A stretch of DNA of 64,000 nt from Topomyia yanbarensis. Its lineage: Eukaryota > Arthropoda > Insecta > Diptera > Culicidae. A program made the position numbers and the translations under genes. The notes below the pieces were generated by a model. The model ran no database searches. It saw nothing but the letters and a program-made list of their open reading frames with translations, and was not told the DNA's origin. Each line of letters starts with the position of its first letter. Positions within the stretch are counted from its first letter, which is position 1. The DNA lies in the NCBI RefSeq assembly GCF_030247195.1, contig NC_080671.1, positions 102,907,845 through 102,971,844 of the forward strand, read 5' to 3'. Positions 1 through 13,505 of the stretch are shown piece by piece.

Positions 1-60
1 CGAATCACTCAAGTCTACCAACATGTTTCCTGATAACGACAGACTTGTCCCTCTTTACCG
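1..60. repeat. Dispersed repeat fragment
   Basis: The first 60 bases, around CTCAAGTCTACCAACATGT and GACAGACTTG, closely match 46,380-46,430. This shows that the window opens inside a dispersed repeat. No coding potential is visible. Confidence 0.5.
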
Positions 61-279
61 TGTGAACCGACCACGGTTATACAAAACCATTTCACTACTT
101 CATAAGGAATAACAAAAATATATAATGAAATATTTTCTATGAGGAAAGAATTTTTCATTCCAAACTTTTAAAATTGCCTTAAGGGATCGAAACAAGTATA
201 AAATAATATTTGGAAAAAAATTTTAGAACCTAATAGAACACCTGTGTCCTGTTCTACTACCAAATCTTAATTTAGGTTA

Positions 280-1710
280 ATACTAACGCTCACTAACACA
301 ATCAATTGTATATTCTGACATATATACTTACAATCTCTCCCATTTCAAACGTGCAAACGCTTGTGGCCTTCGCGATAACCTGGTCACAAACGCGAACATT
401 CAATTGCAATCATCCACATATAGTTTTACCTTGCCAACATCAAAACACCACAGTAATTAAGTGATTTTTTAGCACTTATGAGTTTGAACGCGGTCTCAAG
501 CATTAACCAACCGCTCGCGCTATCATGAATCGATCCCGTCTGCAAGTCTCTACCCTTGGTCTTAGCAGCCTAGACTCATGCCTTCAGTCGTACCAATAAA
601 AAAAATGAACGCTCATATTCACAAGACAACACGTTCCATGGCGACAAGACCGGGAAATCTACTGAAACGGGAGAACTCACTCTCTTTTTGCATCTGAAAC
701 ATACATTAGAAATTAAGCATCATATTCACGGTCCGCGCGCAATCATTTAAGAACACGCGAATATGCAAATTGCCGCAGGGTTGTAGAAAAGAATGTATAC
801 ACATGAAGTTACATACGCGCGACACAAAAGTTAACATATAAACATATAAACGCTCGAATCCTTCGCGGTCATCCACGCGCACCTGCGATCTCGAGAACAG
901 AATAACGTCTCGGTGACTAAGTGAACGTCATAAACACTTATAAATTCACAAATGCGATGTCAGGAGTGAACCTTCAAACGCCCGTTTTCGCGCGATTATG
1001 AATCGGTTATGTCCGGAAGTTCCTATTCCTGGCCCCAGTATAACAGATCCAATGCTTTCAGGTGGACCAAACAAAAAAATGACGCTCAAATCCACTAAAC
1101 AACAAAAAAAAACTCTTCGCCATCATCCACGCAACCTAGTGCGCGCGTCACTTCCGGAAGCCTATGCTCGGTACCAGAAGTCTATGTCTAAGGCTTCAAT
1201 TGGACCAATTAAAAAAAGAAAGCGCTCATATCCACTAGACAACACGTTCCATGGCGATATGACCGGGAACTCTAGTGATATGGGGTAATTCAATCCCTGG
1301 CAGAATGTGAACCATACATCGAGAACTAAATCAGAATGTCGATCCGCGTGATCATCCAAGATCACACGCGAATATGTGAGTGGTCACAGGGTTTCAAAGC
1401 TGAATTTATACACGCGAAGTTATATACACGCGAGCACACGCGACAAACACGTTAACATACGAGCGCTTAAGCCCTTCGCGATCATCCTCGTACACCTACG
1501 CCCGCGATCGTGCAAGTATTTTAACACCCCGCTAACAAGGTAAATGTTTTAGTATTTACGAAGTTACAAACGCGGTCTCAAATGTGAACTCACAAAAGCC
1601 TGTGTTCGCGCGAAAATCAAACGGTCCTGTCCGGAAATTTTTGCCCTCAGTTCTTGAAACTTAGGTCCACACATTCAGTTGGACAAATCAAAAAATAATG
1701 CTCATATCCT
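280..1710 (+). repeat. Repeated 5' region of a degraded LINE family
   Basis: Diverged units recur here, each with 'GGACCAAT', an A run, 'CGCTCATATCCACTAGACAA', 'CACGTTCCATGGCGA' and 'GACCGGGAACTCTAGT' (near 600-660, 1055-1110, 1195-1275, 1665-1710). They sit among CGCG-rich phrases such as CGCGATCATCCACGCGC. The same block is found at 38,700-39,317. In both places an ORF1-like sequence follows, so I read it as a tandemly repeated 5' untranslated/promoter region of a LINE. The 96-codon open frame at 998-1288 lies in the repeats and has no recognisable product. Confidence 0.55.
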
Positions 1711-1919
1711 CCAGCTCAACCTGGGGTCCGCGGACCCCTTGGGAGGGGGCCGCAAAAAGGTTTCTTGTGGTCCGCGAAGATGAATATCTTTTCCGGGTGG
1801 ATATTGAAATTTCAAGGTTCTTCGCAACAAACATATTCAATCTTCACAGACATACTTATAGCGACGCCTTCGGCTGTGCAGTAAAATTAATCAGCCAAAG
1901 AAAATAAAAGTTCCTGTAA

Positions 1920-2350
1920 AGCGGGTAAATACAATTTCGACTGATTTTAAACAAATTTGTCTTGAACCTACAGTACATGACGTTGAACTGTTACTAAAAG
2001 TGAAAACGGATCTCAATCTCAAGGAAGTGACATACATACAGCTACACCACGTGAGAAACTGTGTAAAGATAACGTTTTAAAGGTTAGCCCAGACAGAAAA
2101 CTTCATTGCGAAGAACAACATGCAACACGGCGTCGAATATGCCAACGTTAATACCAAGAGCCTGTGTATATGGATGATGATAAAATTGAAGAGCGTCTGC
2201 ACGACCTAGCGTCGCGAATTGGACAAGAATTCATTAAAATGTTAATGTCAAAATACGGAAAAGTGGAATCCGTTACAAACGATACTTGAGGAAAATTGTT
2301 CAGTTGCATTTCCAACGGCGTTGCACAGTGGGACCAGCTCAGACTTGAGT
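1920..2350 (+). pseudogene. Degraded LINE ORF1 (gag-like) fragment
   Basis: Translating in changing frames gives VKTDLNLKEVTYIQLHHVR and later HDLASRIGQEFIKMLMSKYG with KVESVTNDT. These match, segment by segment, the ORF1 remnant at 41,340-41,680 (ELNLAEVTYIQLHHVK; HDLAPRTKKDYIKHIMSPYG). Stops and frameshifts break it several times and the zinc-knuckle part is missing. It follows the same repeated 5' region as the second copy, so both derive from one element family. Confidence 0.65.
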
Positions 2351-2399
2351 CCATATACGAAGGTTACGCGATATTCTCGCTAGTATTTTTCTCGTATCA

Positions 2400-4204
2400 G
2401 CTGAGCTATCATAGACATTTTTGTAAGATTTTAAGTGGTTTGAAAGTAAAATGAATTTTTGACAGCTTTTTGAAGGGCATAACTCAAGTTTTTTTTTGCA
2501 TAATTTGATCATAGGAGATACATCCAGTTATTTTCATTTTTCGAAGAAACTACATTGCATCACCTCATAAAAATTATCCATGTGATTAAATTACATCGTA
2601 AAATCACCAGAAATAAGTTACTAGTTGGTTTAGTTATTGTGTAGATAACTGTTTGTCGAGAACTTTTATTAAATTTGAACTTCTAATGTGATAACAACAA
2701 TGACGCCCGTGAATGCCCGCGATCACACTATACTCATTCACTCTATATTAGTTTTGCAAAAACTTGCTATAAGAACTCCAAATTTTAAAAACTGTGGATG
2801 GAGACGCATGGTTATTACTGATATTATATTTTAATATGCACTTTATAGCTAAAATAATGATACAATACATGCACAACTTTCAAATAGCATTGAGAGCATG
2901 ATCTTGGCAAGTTTTACTATTGATCAAGAGAGAGGATCCGAGTGGAAAGTATAGTTTTTTAGGTGGTGGAGGTATTTAAAATATTTAAATTCAGTAAATA
3001 TTTTCAACCAGTTGAAATATGCCATTAAATGTTTCTGGAACGTTTTTTTAACTTACGCAGTAACTGTCAAATTGAATAAACACAGTTTAGTTCCAGTCAT
3101 TTAGTAAAATTATTTTTATCAAAAGGGTAAGGGAATTTTCCCAAATAAAATATGACCCTTTTTAAATGAACCATATGCACGAAAAAAAAGGTATTTTGAT
3201 TTATTTTTATGTAAGATATGAAATAAGAAATCTAAGTAACTTAAAACACATCTGCGAAAAAAGTTCACTAACCATGTGGTTGATTAGGGAATGGTTTAAA
3301 AATTAAAGAAAATTAGTTTTCATATCAATTTACCCACTAATTAATTTAACATTCCAAAATTAGTCGAAAACATCTTATTTGATCCGTAAAAACTAAATAA
3401 ACATTTCTGAAGCATCATAATGAAATGTAAATCAATTCGTTTAAACATGGAAAATAAATTCAGCTTACCATAATTATTATTGAAAAAATCATTATAAAAG
3501 ACAAAATATCTACTTTTGCGCCATTTTAATAAGTAAAGTTTATTTCTAATATTTTTATAACCAAAAGGGAATTCGACATACAACAATTTCTTTAAAAAAA
3601 ATTTGAACCTTAGCAACAAAATATTTTGGAGCCATTCTAATGAATTATGGTTTTTTTTAACGAGTGTTAATAGCAAAAACGATTCAGCGCACGAAAATTA
3701 ACATACAAAAATTTTAAGAATAATTTCGATAAAATATGTATTTTTGGGACACCCCAATGAATAGTTAATGTTTATTTTTAGCATGTTTTAATATCAAAAA
3801 CGAATTCAGCGTACCAAAATGACGTAAAACTGTTGAGCTAATGCGGCAAAGTTTTGACTTTAGTCCACCTTTTGTTCTAAGTCGGCACACTGTGCGTTGT
3901 GTTGCTAAAATGCTGGCAAATATCACTGTGCACCTTCCCTGGTCAGATTCCCACATGCCAGTTCAGTAACCAGACGGCACATTACGGAAAGCAATGATCC
4001 GAAATCGCTAAGAAAAATCAACCTTCTACGACCAATACTAAAAACAGCCTTCAACAGTTGATGAAACATCCCTGTACTCACATCGAAATAAGAACGATTG
4101 GTATAGTATCTCCAAACCAACAACCAGCACAATGTTAAAAATAGATTAACAACAGAGACCTGTAAGATCAAGGAACAAATAAGAACTTCCGACTTCGAAC
4201 ATCA
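2400..4204. other. AT-rich intronic sequence, no gene seen
   Basis: This is very AT-rich with only short chance frames. It includes two similar segments around 3,340-3,700 and 3,760-3,830 sharing 'ATCAAAAACGAATTCAGCG'-like phrases, possibly old repeats. I see no exon-like sequence with splice sites. Confidence 0.5.
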
Positions 4205-4951
4205 TTAACCGTTATGTGTCCAACAAAAAAACCTTTAATAGGCCGACGTGGGTACCCAAGTCCCGATCAGAAACACAACAGAAATATTTCAAAACTATAT
4301 ATCGCGTTGTTACTTGTTATAATTTTCTCACGAGGGCAGATTTATAGCACAGCTTACTACGAAAATTGCATCATGTTAAAATCTTGTTATATATCATTCT
4401 GATCGGAGTACCCACAAATTAAAATGCTCATAACCATGGCTTTCTTTAACCGATTTGGACACTTATAGGTGCTTTGGATTAAGGAACTATTTTGATTCTG
4501 TGAAATTAAACCGGAAGAAAGTATCTGGTTCTTGGTAATAATCCGAAGTAATGTTCCAGTGCTAGGCTATGATTTGTAAATTTTAATAATATCCTAGCAA
4601 TATGAGTATCAGAACTCTTCAAATTGTCTCGAAAGACTGTTATTTTCAGTTACGGGTTATTATCACGCAATTTGACTTTGGAATGACCACTCACAGCACC
4701 ACGGAAACCTTCTCCGGAATGTCCGCTTCGGGGTCAAATCACCATATGGTTCCAAAACCACGAGATACACTACTGACGCAATTCCAAGAATTCTGATACC
4801 CATATTGCCAGTATTCCATTGAAGTTCACAAATAGTATCCCAACACTGGAACATGCTTCCAGAAATACGGATTCCCGGGAACCGAATGAATTAACCCGAT
4901 TCATGCGTCCTACGGGGTACCTGGGTACCCCGTAGGACAACTAACGGTTAA
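4205..4951. mobile_element. TTAA-flanked foldback MITE, piggyBac-like, copy A
   Basis: TTAA occurs at both ends (4205-4208 and 4948-4951). Inside it, the termini read CCGTTATGTGTCCAAC and, reverse-complemented, CCGTTAGTTGTCCTAC. The two halves are diverged inverted repeats for roughly 300 bp each: 'AACACTGG'/'CCAGTGCT', 'ATATGGGTATCAGAATTCTT'. Palindromic GGGTACC-type motifs lie just inside each end. A TTAA target and terminal CC are typical of piggyBac superfamily elements; no transposase is present. It is homologous to copy B at 39,318-40,720. Confidence 0.7.
4262..4406. mobile_element. Possible 145-bp insertion inside the copy A palindrome
   Basis: The palindrome GTGGGTACCC..GTACCCAC that is continuous in copy B is split here. 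The intervening segment starts CCCGATCAGAA and ends TTCTGATCGG, a 9-10 bp inverted terminal match, and is flanked by AGT on both sides (4259-4261, 4407-4409). It carries no coding sequence. The family is unknown. Confidence 0.4.
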
Positions 4952-5010
4952 GTTGAGCAATTACGATTATAATATGGAAAAGCTAAAAAAATACAAATTT
5001 TGAGTACTAT

Positions 5011-5210
5011 GCTATATTTCACCCTAAGGAGGAAAATTTGGTAAATACCAAAATTTCTCACTAGGGTGAAAATTTGTTGGTAAAACCAGTCTTTGCACTT
5101 GAGGGCACAAATCTTTATTTCTTACACAATTGCGTTTCGGCTTCGCCTCATCAGAAACCGACACTAACTTTTTGTCGGAATAGATTAGCGCCGGCTTGAC
5201 GCAAATCCCT
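5011..5210 (-). repeat. Dispersed repeat, inverted copy of 31,310-31,506
   Basis: This segment (GGAGGAAAATTTGGTAAA, then GTTGGTAAAACCAGTCTTTG, then TTCGGCTTCGCCTCATCAGA) is the reverse complement, with few differences, of 31,310-31,506. The end motif TTTCGRCTTCGYCTCATCAG also marks the elements at 49,102-49,468 and 62,213-63,047, so all belong to one terminal-repeat family. Confidence 0.65.
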
Positions 5211-5336
5211 TAAAACTAAAACACACTTTGTGTTTCAATCGAACGACTGATCAAACGTGATTTCAACATTTTCAAGGCCAAGAAAGAAACTTCCCGTTGG
5301 GCAAAATTTTCCATAACCATATCATCACTAATCACT

Positions 5337-6830
5337 GTTTCTATATCTACTTTATAAGTTTATAATCGTCCCATCCCGAAAATGAAATTGGTCAGATTAT
5401 AGAGAATATATCAAACTCGGAATTCGTCATCTTGGTTTTCAAGATAGTTCCACGCATCGATTTCCGTCATGGACTCATCAACTCCATTCCGAAAATATCC
5501 ATATTGTTGAGGTTATAGAGAATTTATTCAAACCGGATGTCGCCACCTTGGGTTTCAAATTGGATTGAGACATCGATTTCCATCATCTACTCGTCAACCA
5601 CAATTCGAAAGTACCCATATTGTTGAGGTTATAGGGACTAATAGGGACTAATCTTCCATTTCAAAAAAGTAACAGACATCGATCTCCGTCATGTACTCCT
5701 CAACCATGTTCGGAAAATACGCTTATTGTTGAGGTTATAGAGAATTTATCTAAACCGGAAGTCGCCATCTTGGGTTTCAAAAAAGCTGCCATCTTCGATT
5801 TTAAAATGGCTTTAGACATCGATTTCCATTATGTACTCGTCAAGCTTATTTCAAAAATACTCAAATTGTTGAGGTTATAGATATTTTATCTAATCCGGAA
5901 GTCGCCATCTTGGGTTTCAAAAAGGCTTCAGACTTCGATTTACGCCATCTACTCATCAACCCCATTCTGAAAATACCCATATGGTTGAGGGATTCAAAAT
6001 TGTTTTAGACATCTGTTCCCGTCATGTACTCGTTCACTTCATTCTGATAAAATCGGGTCTTCACTGTATTGTTGAGGTTGTAGAAACTAGACTGGAAGTT
6101 GCCATCTTGGGCTTCAAAATAGCTTCAAACATCGATTTCCGTCATCTACTCGTCAACCCCATTCTGAAAATACCCATATGGTTGAGGGATTAAAGACTTC
6201 ATCTAGACCGTACGACGGCATTTTGGATTTCAAAATTGTTTTAGACATCGTTTCCCGTCATGTACTCGTGACTGTACATTCTGATAAAATCAGGTCTTCA
6301 CTGTTGTTGAGGTTGTAGAAACTTTATCTAGACTGGAAGTTGCCATCTTGGGCTTCAAACATCGATTTCCATCATCTACTCGTCAACCCCATTCCGAAAA
6401 TACTCATGTAGTTGAGGTTATAAAGATTATACCTAAACCGGAAGTGGCCATCTTGCATATCAAAATGGCTGTAGACATCGATTCCGGTCATGTAGTTGTC
6501 CACTTCATTCCGTAAATACCCTTATTGTTGAGGTTATAGAGAATTTATCTATAACGGAAATCTTGGATTTTGAAATGGCTTCATGGCTCATTCCGAAAAT
6601 ACCCATACTGTTTAGACTTGTCATAGAGAATTTGTCTAAATCGAAAATTTTACATTTTAAAAAATAGCTTTAGACATCCATTTCCGTTATGTGCTCGTCA
6701 AGCCCGTTCCGAAAATACTCATTGTTGAGGTACAGAAACTTTATCTAAACCGAAAGTTGGGCTTCAAAATGGCTTCAGACATCGATTTCCGTCATTTACT
6801 CGTCAACCCCATTCCGAAAATACGAAACTT
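5337..6830 (+). repeat. 117-bp minisatellite array, copy 1
   Basis: About twelve diverged tandem units are present. Each contains CCATATTGTTGAGGTTATAG, AACCGGAAGTCGCCATCTTG, TTTCAAAATGGC and CATCGATTTCCGTCATCTAC. The phrases recur at about 115-118 bp spacing. The same array, starting with the same CTATATCTAC..TAAGTTTATAATCGTCCC lead-in, is found at 44,856-46,090. Small open frames across it are accidental. Confidence 0.85.
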
Positions 6831-9592
<2,762 letters not shown>

Positions 9593-9826
9593 TTAAAATC
9601 TTTTGTTTTTAATTGTAACCCTAATACATTTGAATAGCTGGTGTCCAAAAGATGGTTGAAAAGCCTTCAACACACAGTACACGTCATTGATGTAAAGTAG
9701 AAACATCAACGGTCCCAAGTAGCTTCCCTGGGCTATACCTGACGTAAAAGTAAATGTGATCACCTGTAGATCTCCAATGATAACCATTTGCTTTCGATGT
9801 GTGAGCAAGGATCGAAACAAACGCAA
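9593..9826 (-). pseudogene. LINE reverse-transcriptase fragment
   Basis: The minus strand encodes SGIAQGSYLGPLMFLLYINDV, the conserved fingers/palm motif of LINE reverse transcriptases (PQGSxLGPLLFLLYINDL). Upstream is LLTHRKQMVIIGD, which fits the segment before that motif. The catalytic YADD box and all else are missing. The LGPLxFLLYIND pattern suggests a CR1- or Jockey-group element; the clade is uncertain. Confidence 0.65.
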
Positions 9827-10171
9827 AAACTATCGTCGGATTTAAATTTCTCCATTTTAGCGATTGTTATATCATGGTTCACTCTATTTGTGTGTGTAAA
9901 TAATACCAGTTTAAACGCGACGTTACATATTCCCTGTTAGGTAGGATGTTAGACACGGCAGGTTAGTCTCCAGCTCAAGACAGCGCTCAATGAAATTATT
10001 CCATGATAGTTAGTATGATCCAGCTTATTTCTTCTTTATGGATTTGAATTATATTGGCGAATTTCCAGCAAGATGCAAAAAATGCCACGGGCAAAAGAGT
10101 TCGAATTATTTCGTACTACTTCATTTCATTTCATTTATTTAGTTCAACATCAATTTCATGATAACACTAAA

Positions 10172-12055
10172 TCAACAATTTGCCTCCACAATATTCGATT
10201 TGTACTCGTCGGTTACACTCGCCAAATCACGTTCCACCTGGTCCGCCCATCGTGCTCTCTGCGCTCCTCGCCTTCTTGTACCAACCGGATCATTAGCGAA
10301 CACCATCTTTGCAGGATTGTTGTCCGGCATTCTTGCAACATGCCCTGCCCACCGTATCCTTCCTTTGGTCACCTTTTGAATACTGGGTTCGCCATAGAGT
10401 GCAGCGAGCTCGTGGTTGATCCTTCGCCGCCACACTCAGTTCTCCTGCACACCTCCGAAGATCGTCCTTAGCACCCGTCGCTCGAAAACTCCTAGCGCTT
10501 GCAGGTCCTCCTCGAGCATGGTCCAAGTCTCGTGCCCGTAGAGAACCACCGGTCTTACAAGCGTTTTGTACATGGTGCATTTAGTGCGGGGGTGAATCTT
10601 TCTTGACCGCAGTTTCTTCTGGAGCCCATAGTAGGCCCGACTTCCACTGATGATGCGTCTTCGGATTTCACGGCTCACGTTATTGTCAGCCGTTAATAAG
10701 GATCCTAGGTAGACGAAATCCTCCACTATCTCGATCGTAACACTGTTTCCTAGCCGGATACGGTCGTTTTCGGTTCCGCCTACCAGCATATACTTTGTTT
10801 TGGACGTATTTACCACCAGTCCGACCTTCGCTGCATCGCGTTTCAGGCGGGTATACAGGTCTGCCACCGTTACAAATGTTTGGGGTATAATGTCCATGTC
10901 GTCCGCGAAGTATTCCAATTGGCCGGATTTCGTGAAGATCGTGCCCCGGCTGTTGAGCCCGGCTCGTCGCATCACACCTTCCAGAGCGATCTTGAGTAGT
11001 AGACACGAGAATCCATCACCTTGTCTCAGACCCCGTCGAGATTCGAATGAACTGGAAAGTTCACCCCTACGCAGTTTTGTTCACCGTCCATCGTTGCTTT
11101 GATCAGTCGAGTCAGCTTCCCGGGAAAGCTGTTTTCGTCCTTGATTTTCAATAGCTCTACGCGGTCGATACTGTCGTATGCCGCCGTGAAATCGATGAAC
11201 AGGTTATTGGGACCTGATATTTACGGCATTTCTGGAGGATTTGCCGTACGGTGAAGATCTGGTCCGTTGTCGACCGGCCATCGATGAAGCCGGCTTGATA
11301 ATTTCCCACGAACTCATTTACTTTAGGTGATAGACGATGGAAGATGATCAGGGATAGCACTTTGTAGGCGGCATTCAAAATGGTGATCGCTCGGAAGTTC
11401 TCACAGTCCAAATGGTCGCCTTTCTCATGAATGGGTCAGAACACCCCTTCTTTCCACTTCTCCGGTAGCTATTCGGTTTCCCAGATTCTGACTACTAATC
11501 GGTGCAGACAAGTGGCCAACTTTTCCGGGCCTAACTTGATGAGTTCTGCTGCAATACCATCTTTGCCAGTTGCTTTGTTGTTCTTGAGCTGTTGGATGGC
11601 ATCCTTAACTTCCCTCAACGTGGGAGTTGGTTCATTCCCATCCTCAACTGTACTGGCGTAGTCAAATCCTTCGTTGCTTTGGTCATCTGTACCTACATTC
11701 TCCTCGCCGTTCAGGTGCTCGTCGAAGTGCTGCTTCCACCTTTCGATCACTTTCCGGTTGTCCATCAGCAGGCTCCCGTCCTTATCCCTACATATTTCGG
11801 CTTGCGGCACGAAGCCTTTGCGGGATGCGTCGAGCTTCTGGTAGAACTTCCGTGTATCTTGAGAACGGCACAGCAGTTCCATTTTCTCGTACTTCGCTTC
11901 TTCCAGGCGGCGTTTTTTTCTCCCGGAAGAGGGGTGTCTGCTGCCTCCGCTTCTGTTTGTATCGTTCCACATTCTGTCGGGTTCCATCCTGCAGCATGAC
12001 CGCTCGCGCTGCATTCTTCTCCTTCAAAACCGCTCTGCACTCCTCGTCGAACCAA
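10172..12055 (-). pseudogene. RTE copy A, linker and reverse transcriptase
   Basis: Segments in shifting frames give, in element order, QNVERYKQKRRQQT, the LNGEENVG..ATGKDGIAAELIK approach to the RT, ENFRAITILNAAYKVLS, GFIDGRSTTDQIF, then EYFADDMDIIPQ (catalytic FADD), TSKTKYMLVGG, VEDFVYLGSLLTADNN, SGSRAYYGLQKKLRSR and LYGHETWTML. These are the standard RT and thumb motifs of RTE elements. At least four frameshifts or stops interrupt it, and part of the palm between the GRSTTDQIF region and FADD is damaged. Confidence 0.8.
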
Positions 12056-12157
12056 TCGTTCCGTCGTCTCCGTTCCTCGTACCCGAGAATGTCCTCAGCT
12101 ACGTTGTTGATGGCTGCTTTTACTGTTCTCCATCAGTCCTCTAGAGGGGCTACGTCC

Positions 12158-12159
<2 letters not shown>

Positions 12160-12206
<47 letters not shown>
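12160..12206. repeat. (CT)n microsatellite within the RTE coding region
   Basis: About 23 uninterrupted CT dinucleotides lie between the endonuclease and linker regions. On the element's strand it reads as (GA)n, giving an artificial Arg-Glu repeat in the frame. RTE copy B has no such run at the matching point (59,580-59,640), so it grew after the copies separated. Confidence 0.9.
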
Positions 12207-12209
<3 letters not shown>

Positions 12210-13095
12210 CGGCAACTCTGCCTCGAGGTGCTGCGCGCAGGCAGTGGTGACATCTCGTTGCTTCAGTCGCTCCAGATCGTATCGAGGCGGCCGTCGGTAC
12301 CGTCCATGATTAATGACGGATAGTTTTGGGCGCAATTCAACCATCACCAGGTAGTGGTTAGAGTCGATGTTAGCGCCACGATAGGTCCTGACGTCGATAA
12401 TGTCGGAGAAGTGCCGTCCATCGATCAGGACGTGGTCGATTTGCGATTCCGTCTGTAGCGGTGATCTCCAGGTGTAACGATAAGGGAGGCTGTGCTGGAA
12501 GAAGGTGCTACGAATGGCCATGTTCTTGGAGGCGGCGAAATCAATGAGTCGAAGGCTGTTCTCATTCGTTAGCTGGTGAGCGCTGAACTTTCCAATCGTC
12601 GGTCTGAATTCCTCCTCCTGGCCTACCTGAGCGTTTAAGTCCCCAATGATGATCTTGACGTCGTGGCTTGGGCAGCGGTCGTATTCTCGTTCGAGCTGCG
12701 TGTAGAAACCGTCTTTGTCATCATCGGTGCTTCCGGAGTGAGGGCTGTGCACGTTTATTATGCTGATGTTGAAGAAACGGCCCATGATTCTCAACCTGCA
12801 CATTCTTTCGTCGATCGGCCACCAACCGATCTCCCGCCTTTGCATGTCGCCCATCACAATAAAAGCTATCCCTAGCTCATGTGTGTTGCCGCAGCTCTGG
12901 TAGATGGTATGATTACCTCTAAACGTTCGCACCATGGATCCTGTCCAACACACCTCCTGCAGCGCTACGATTCCGAACCCGCGGTCCTTGAGAACATCGG
13001 CGAGAACGCGGGTGCTCCCGATGGAGTTGAGAGATCTGCAGTTCCACGTTCCGAGCTTCCAATCGCTAGTCCCTTTTCGTGGCAGTGGTCGTCGC
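12207..13095 (-). pseudogene. RTE copy A, endonuclease domain
   Basis: Reading from about 13,060 downward gives LGTWNCRSLNSIGSTRVL, ADVLKDRGFGIVALQEVCW, then an open stretch with NVHSPHSGSTDDDK, IIIGDLNAQVGQEEE (catalytic Asp-Asn motif GDLNAQ), IDHVLIDGRHFSD and SNHYLVMVELRPK (the terminal His of SDHYLV kept, Asp changed to Asn). It is an apurinic-type endonuclease that would nick target DNA to prime reverse transcription. The reading frame runs into the GA microsatellite at 12,160-12,206. Confidence 0.8.
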
Positions 13096-13505
13096 CATTG
13101 GTATCGGTTCGCATTCTTATCTTGTTGACTTTTCCCTACAATTGGTTTTTACGGCTGGCTCGCAGGGCTGACACCAACCCCCTGACTTTCCGGAGGACCA
13201 TAGTGCACAGTTGAGCTTAGAGTCCTTCACTGGCACTCGGACGATGATCAGCCGCCCCTAACATGGGGAACAGATGCTGTTTTGAGCCGCTCTTCCTGGA
13301 GATCAGACGCTCAGGCTTGCAGCAGCAAACCCCTCCTTCCCTGTCAGCCTACGACCAAAGTTCCCACTGGGGTTGGGGACCCAATCTTCCCTAAGGTTGC
13401 TCGTAGTTCCCGACTAGTACCACAGGGAGGTAGGGATAGGAGTTGCTGGGAAGAGGCTCTGTCTTACGCATTATCCAGCCTTTACCGTACAACTTACCAA
13501 ATCTG

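Larger units (their letters stand above)
10150..13505 (-). mobile_element. RTE-clade (JAM1-like) LINE, degraded copy A
   Basis: A nearly full-length non-LTR retrotransposon on the minus strand. From its 5' end (right) come a short leader, an AP-type endonuclease, a linker, the reverse transcriptase and a short 3' end. The left border has TTTCATTTCATTTATTT, a simple-sequence tail on the element strand. The EN phrase IDHVLIDGRHFSDIIDVRTYRGANIDSNHYLV and the RT phrases NYQAGFIDGRSTTDQIFTVRQIL and FADD are typical of the RTE clade, which includes Aedes JAM1. Frameshifts and stops split it. No clear target duplication was found. Confidence 0.85.

Noticed and set aside
998..1288. Open frame of 96 codons, + strand
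   Set aside because: It lies in repeated LINE leader sequence whose units recur at 38.7-39.3 kb without the frame; no recognisable product.
3341..3676. Minus-strand frame of 111 codons, Phe/Leu/Lys-rich
   Set aside because: AT-rich sequence gives such compositions by chance; no domain.
11627..12250. + strand frame of 207 codons with a Ser-Leu repeat
   Set aside because: Antisense of the RTE element and the CT microsatellite.
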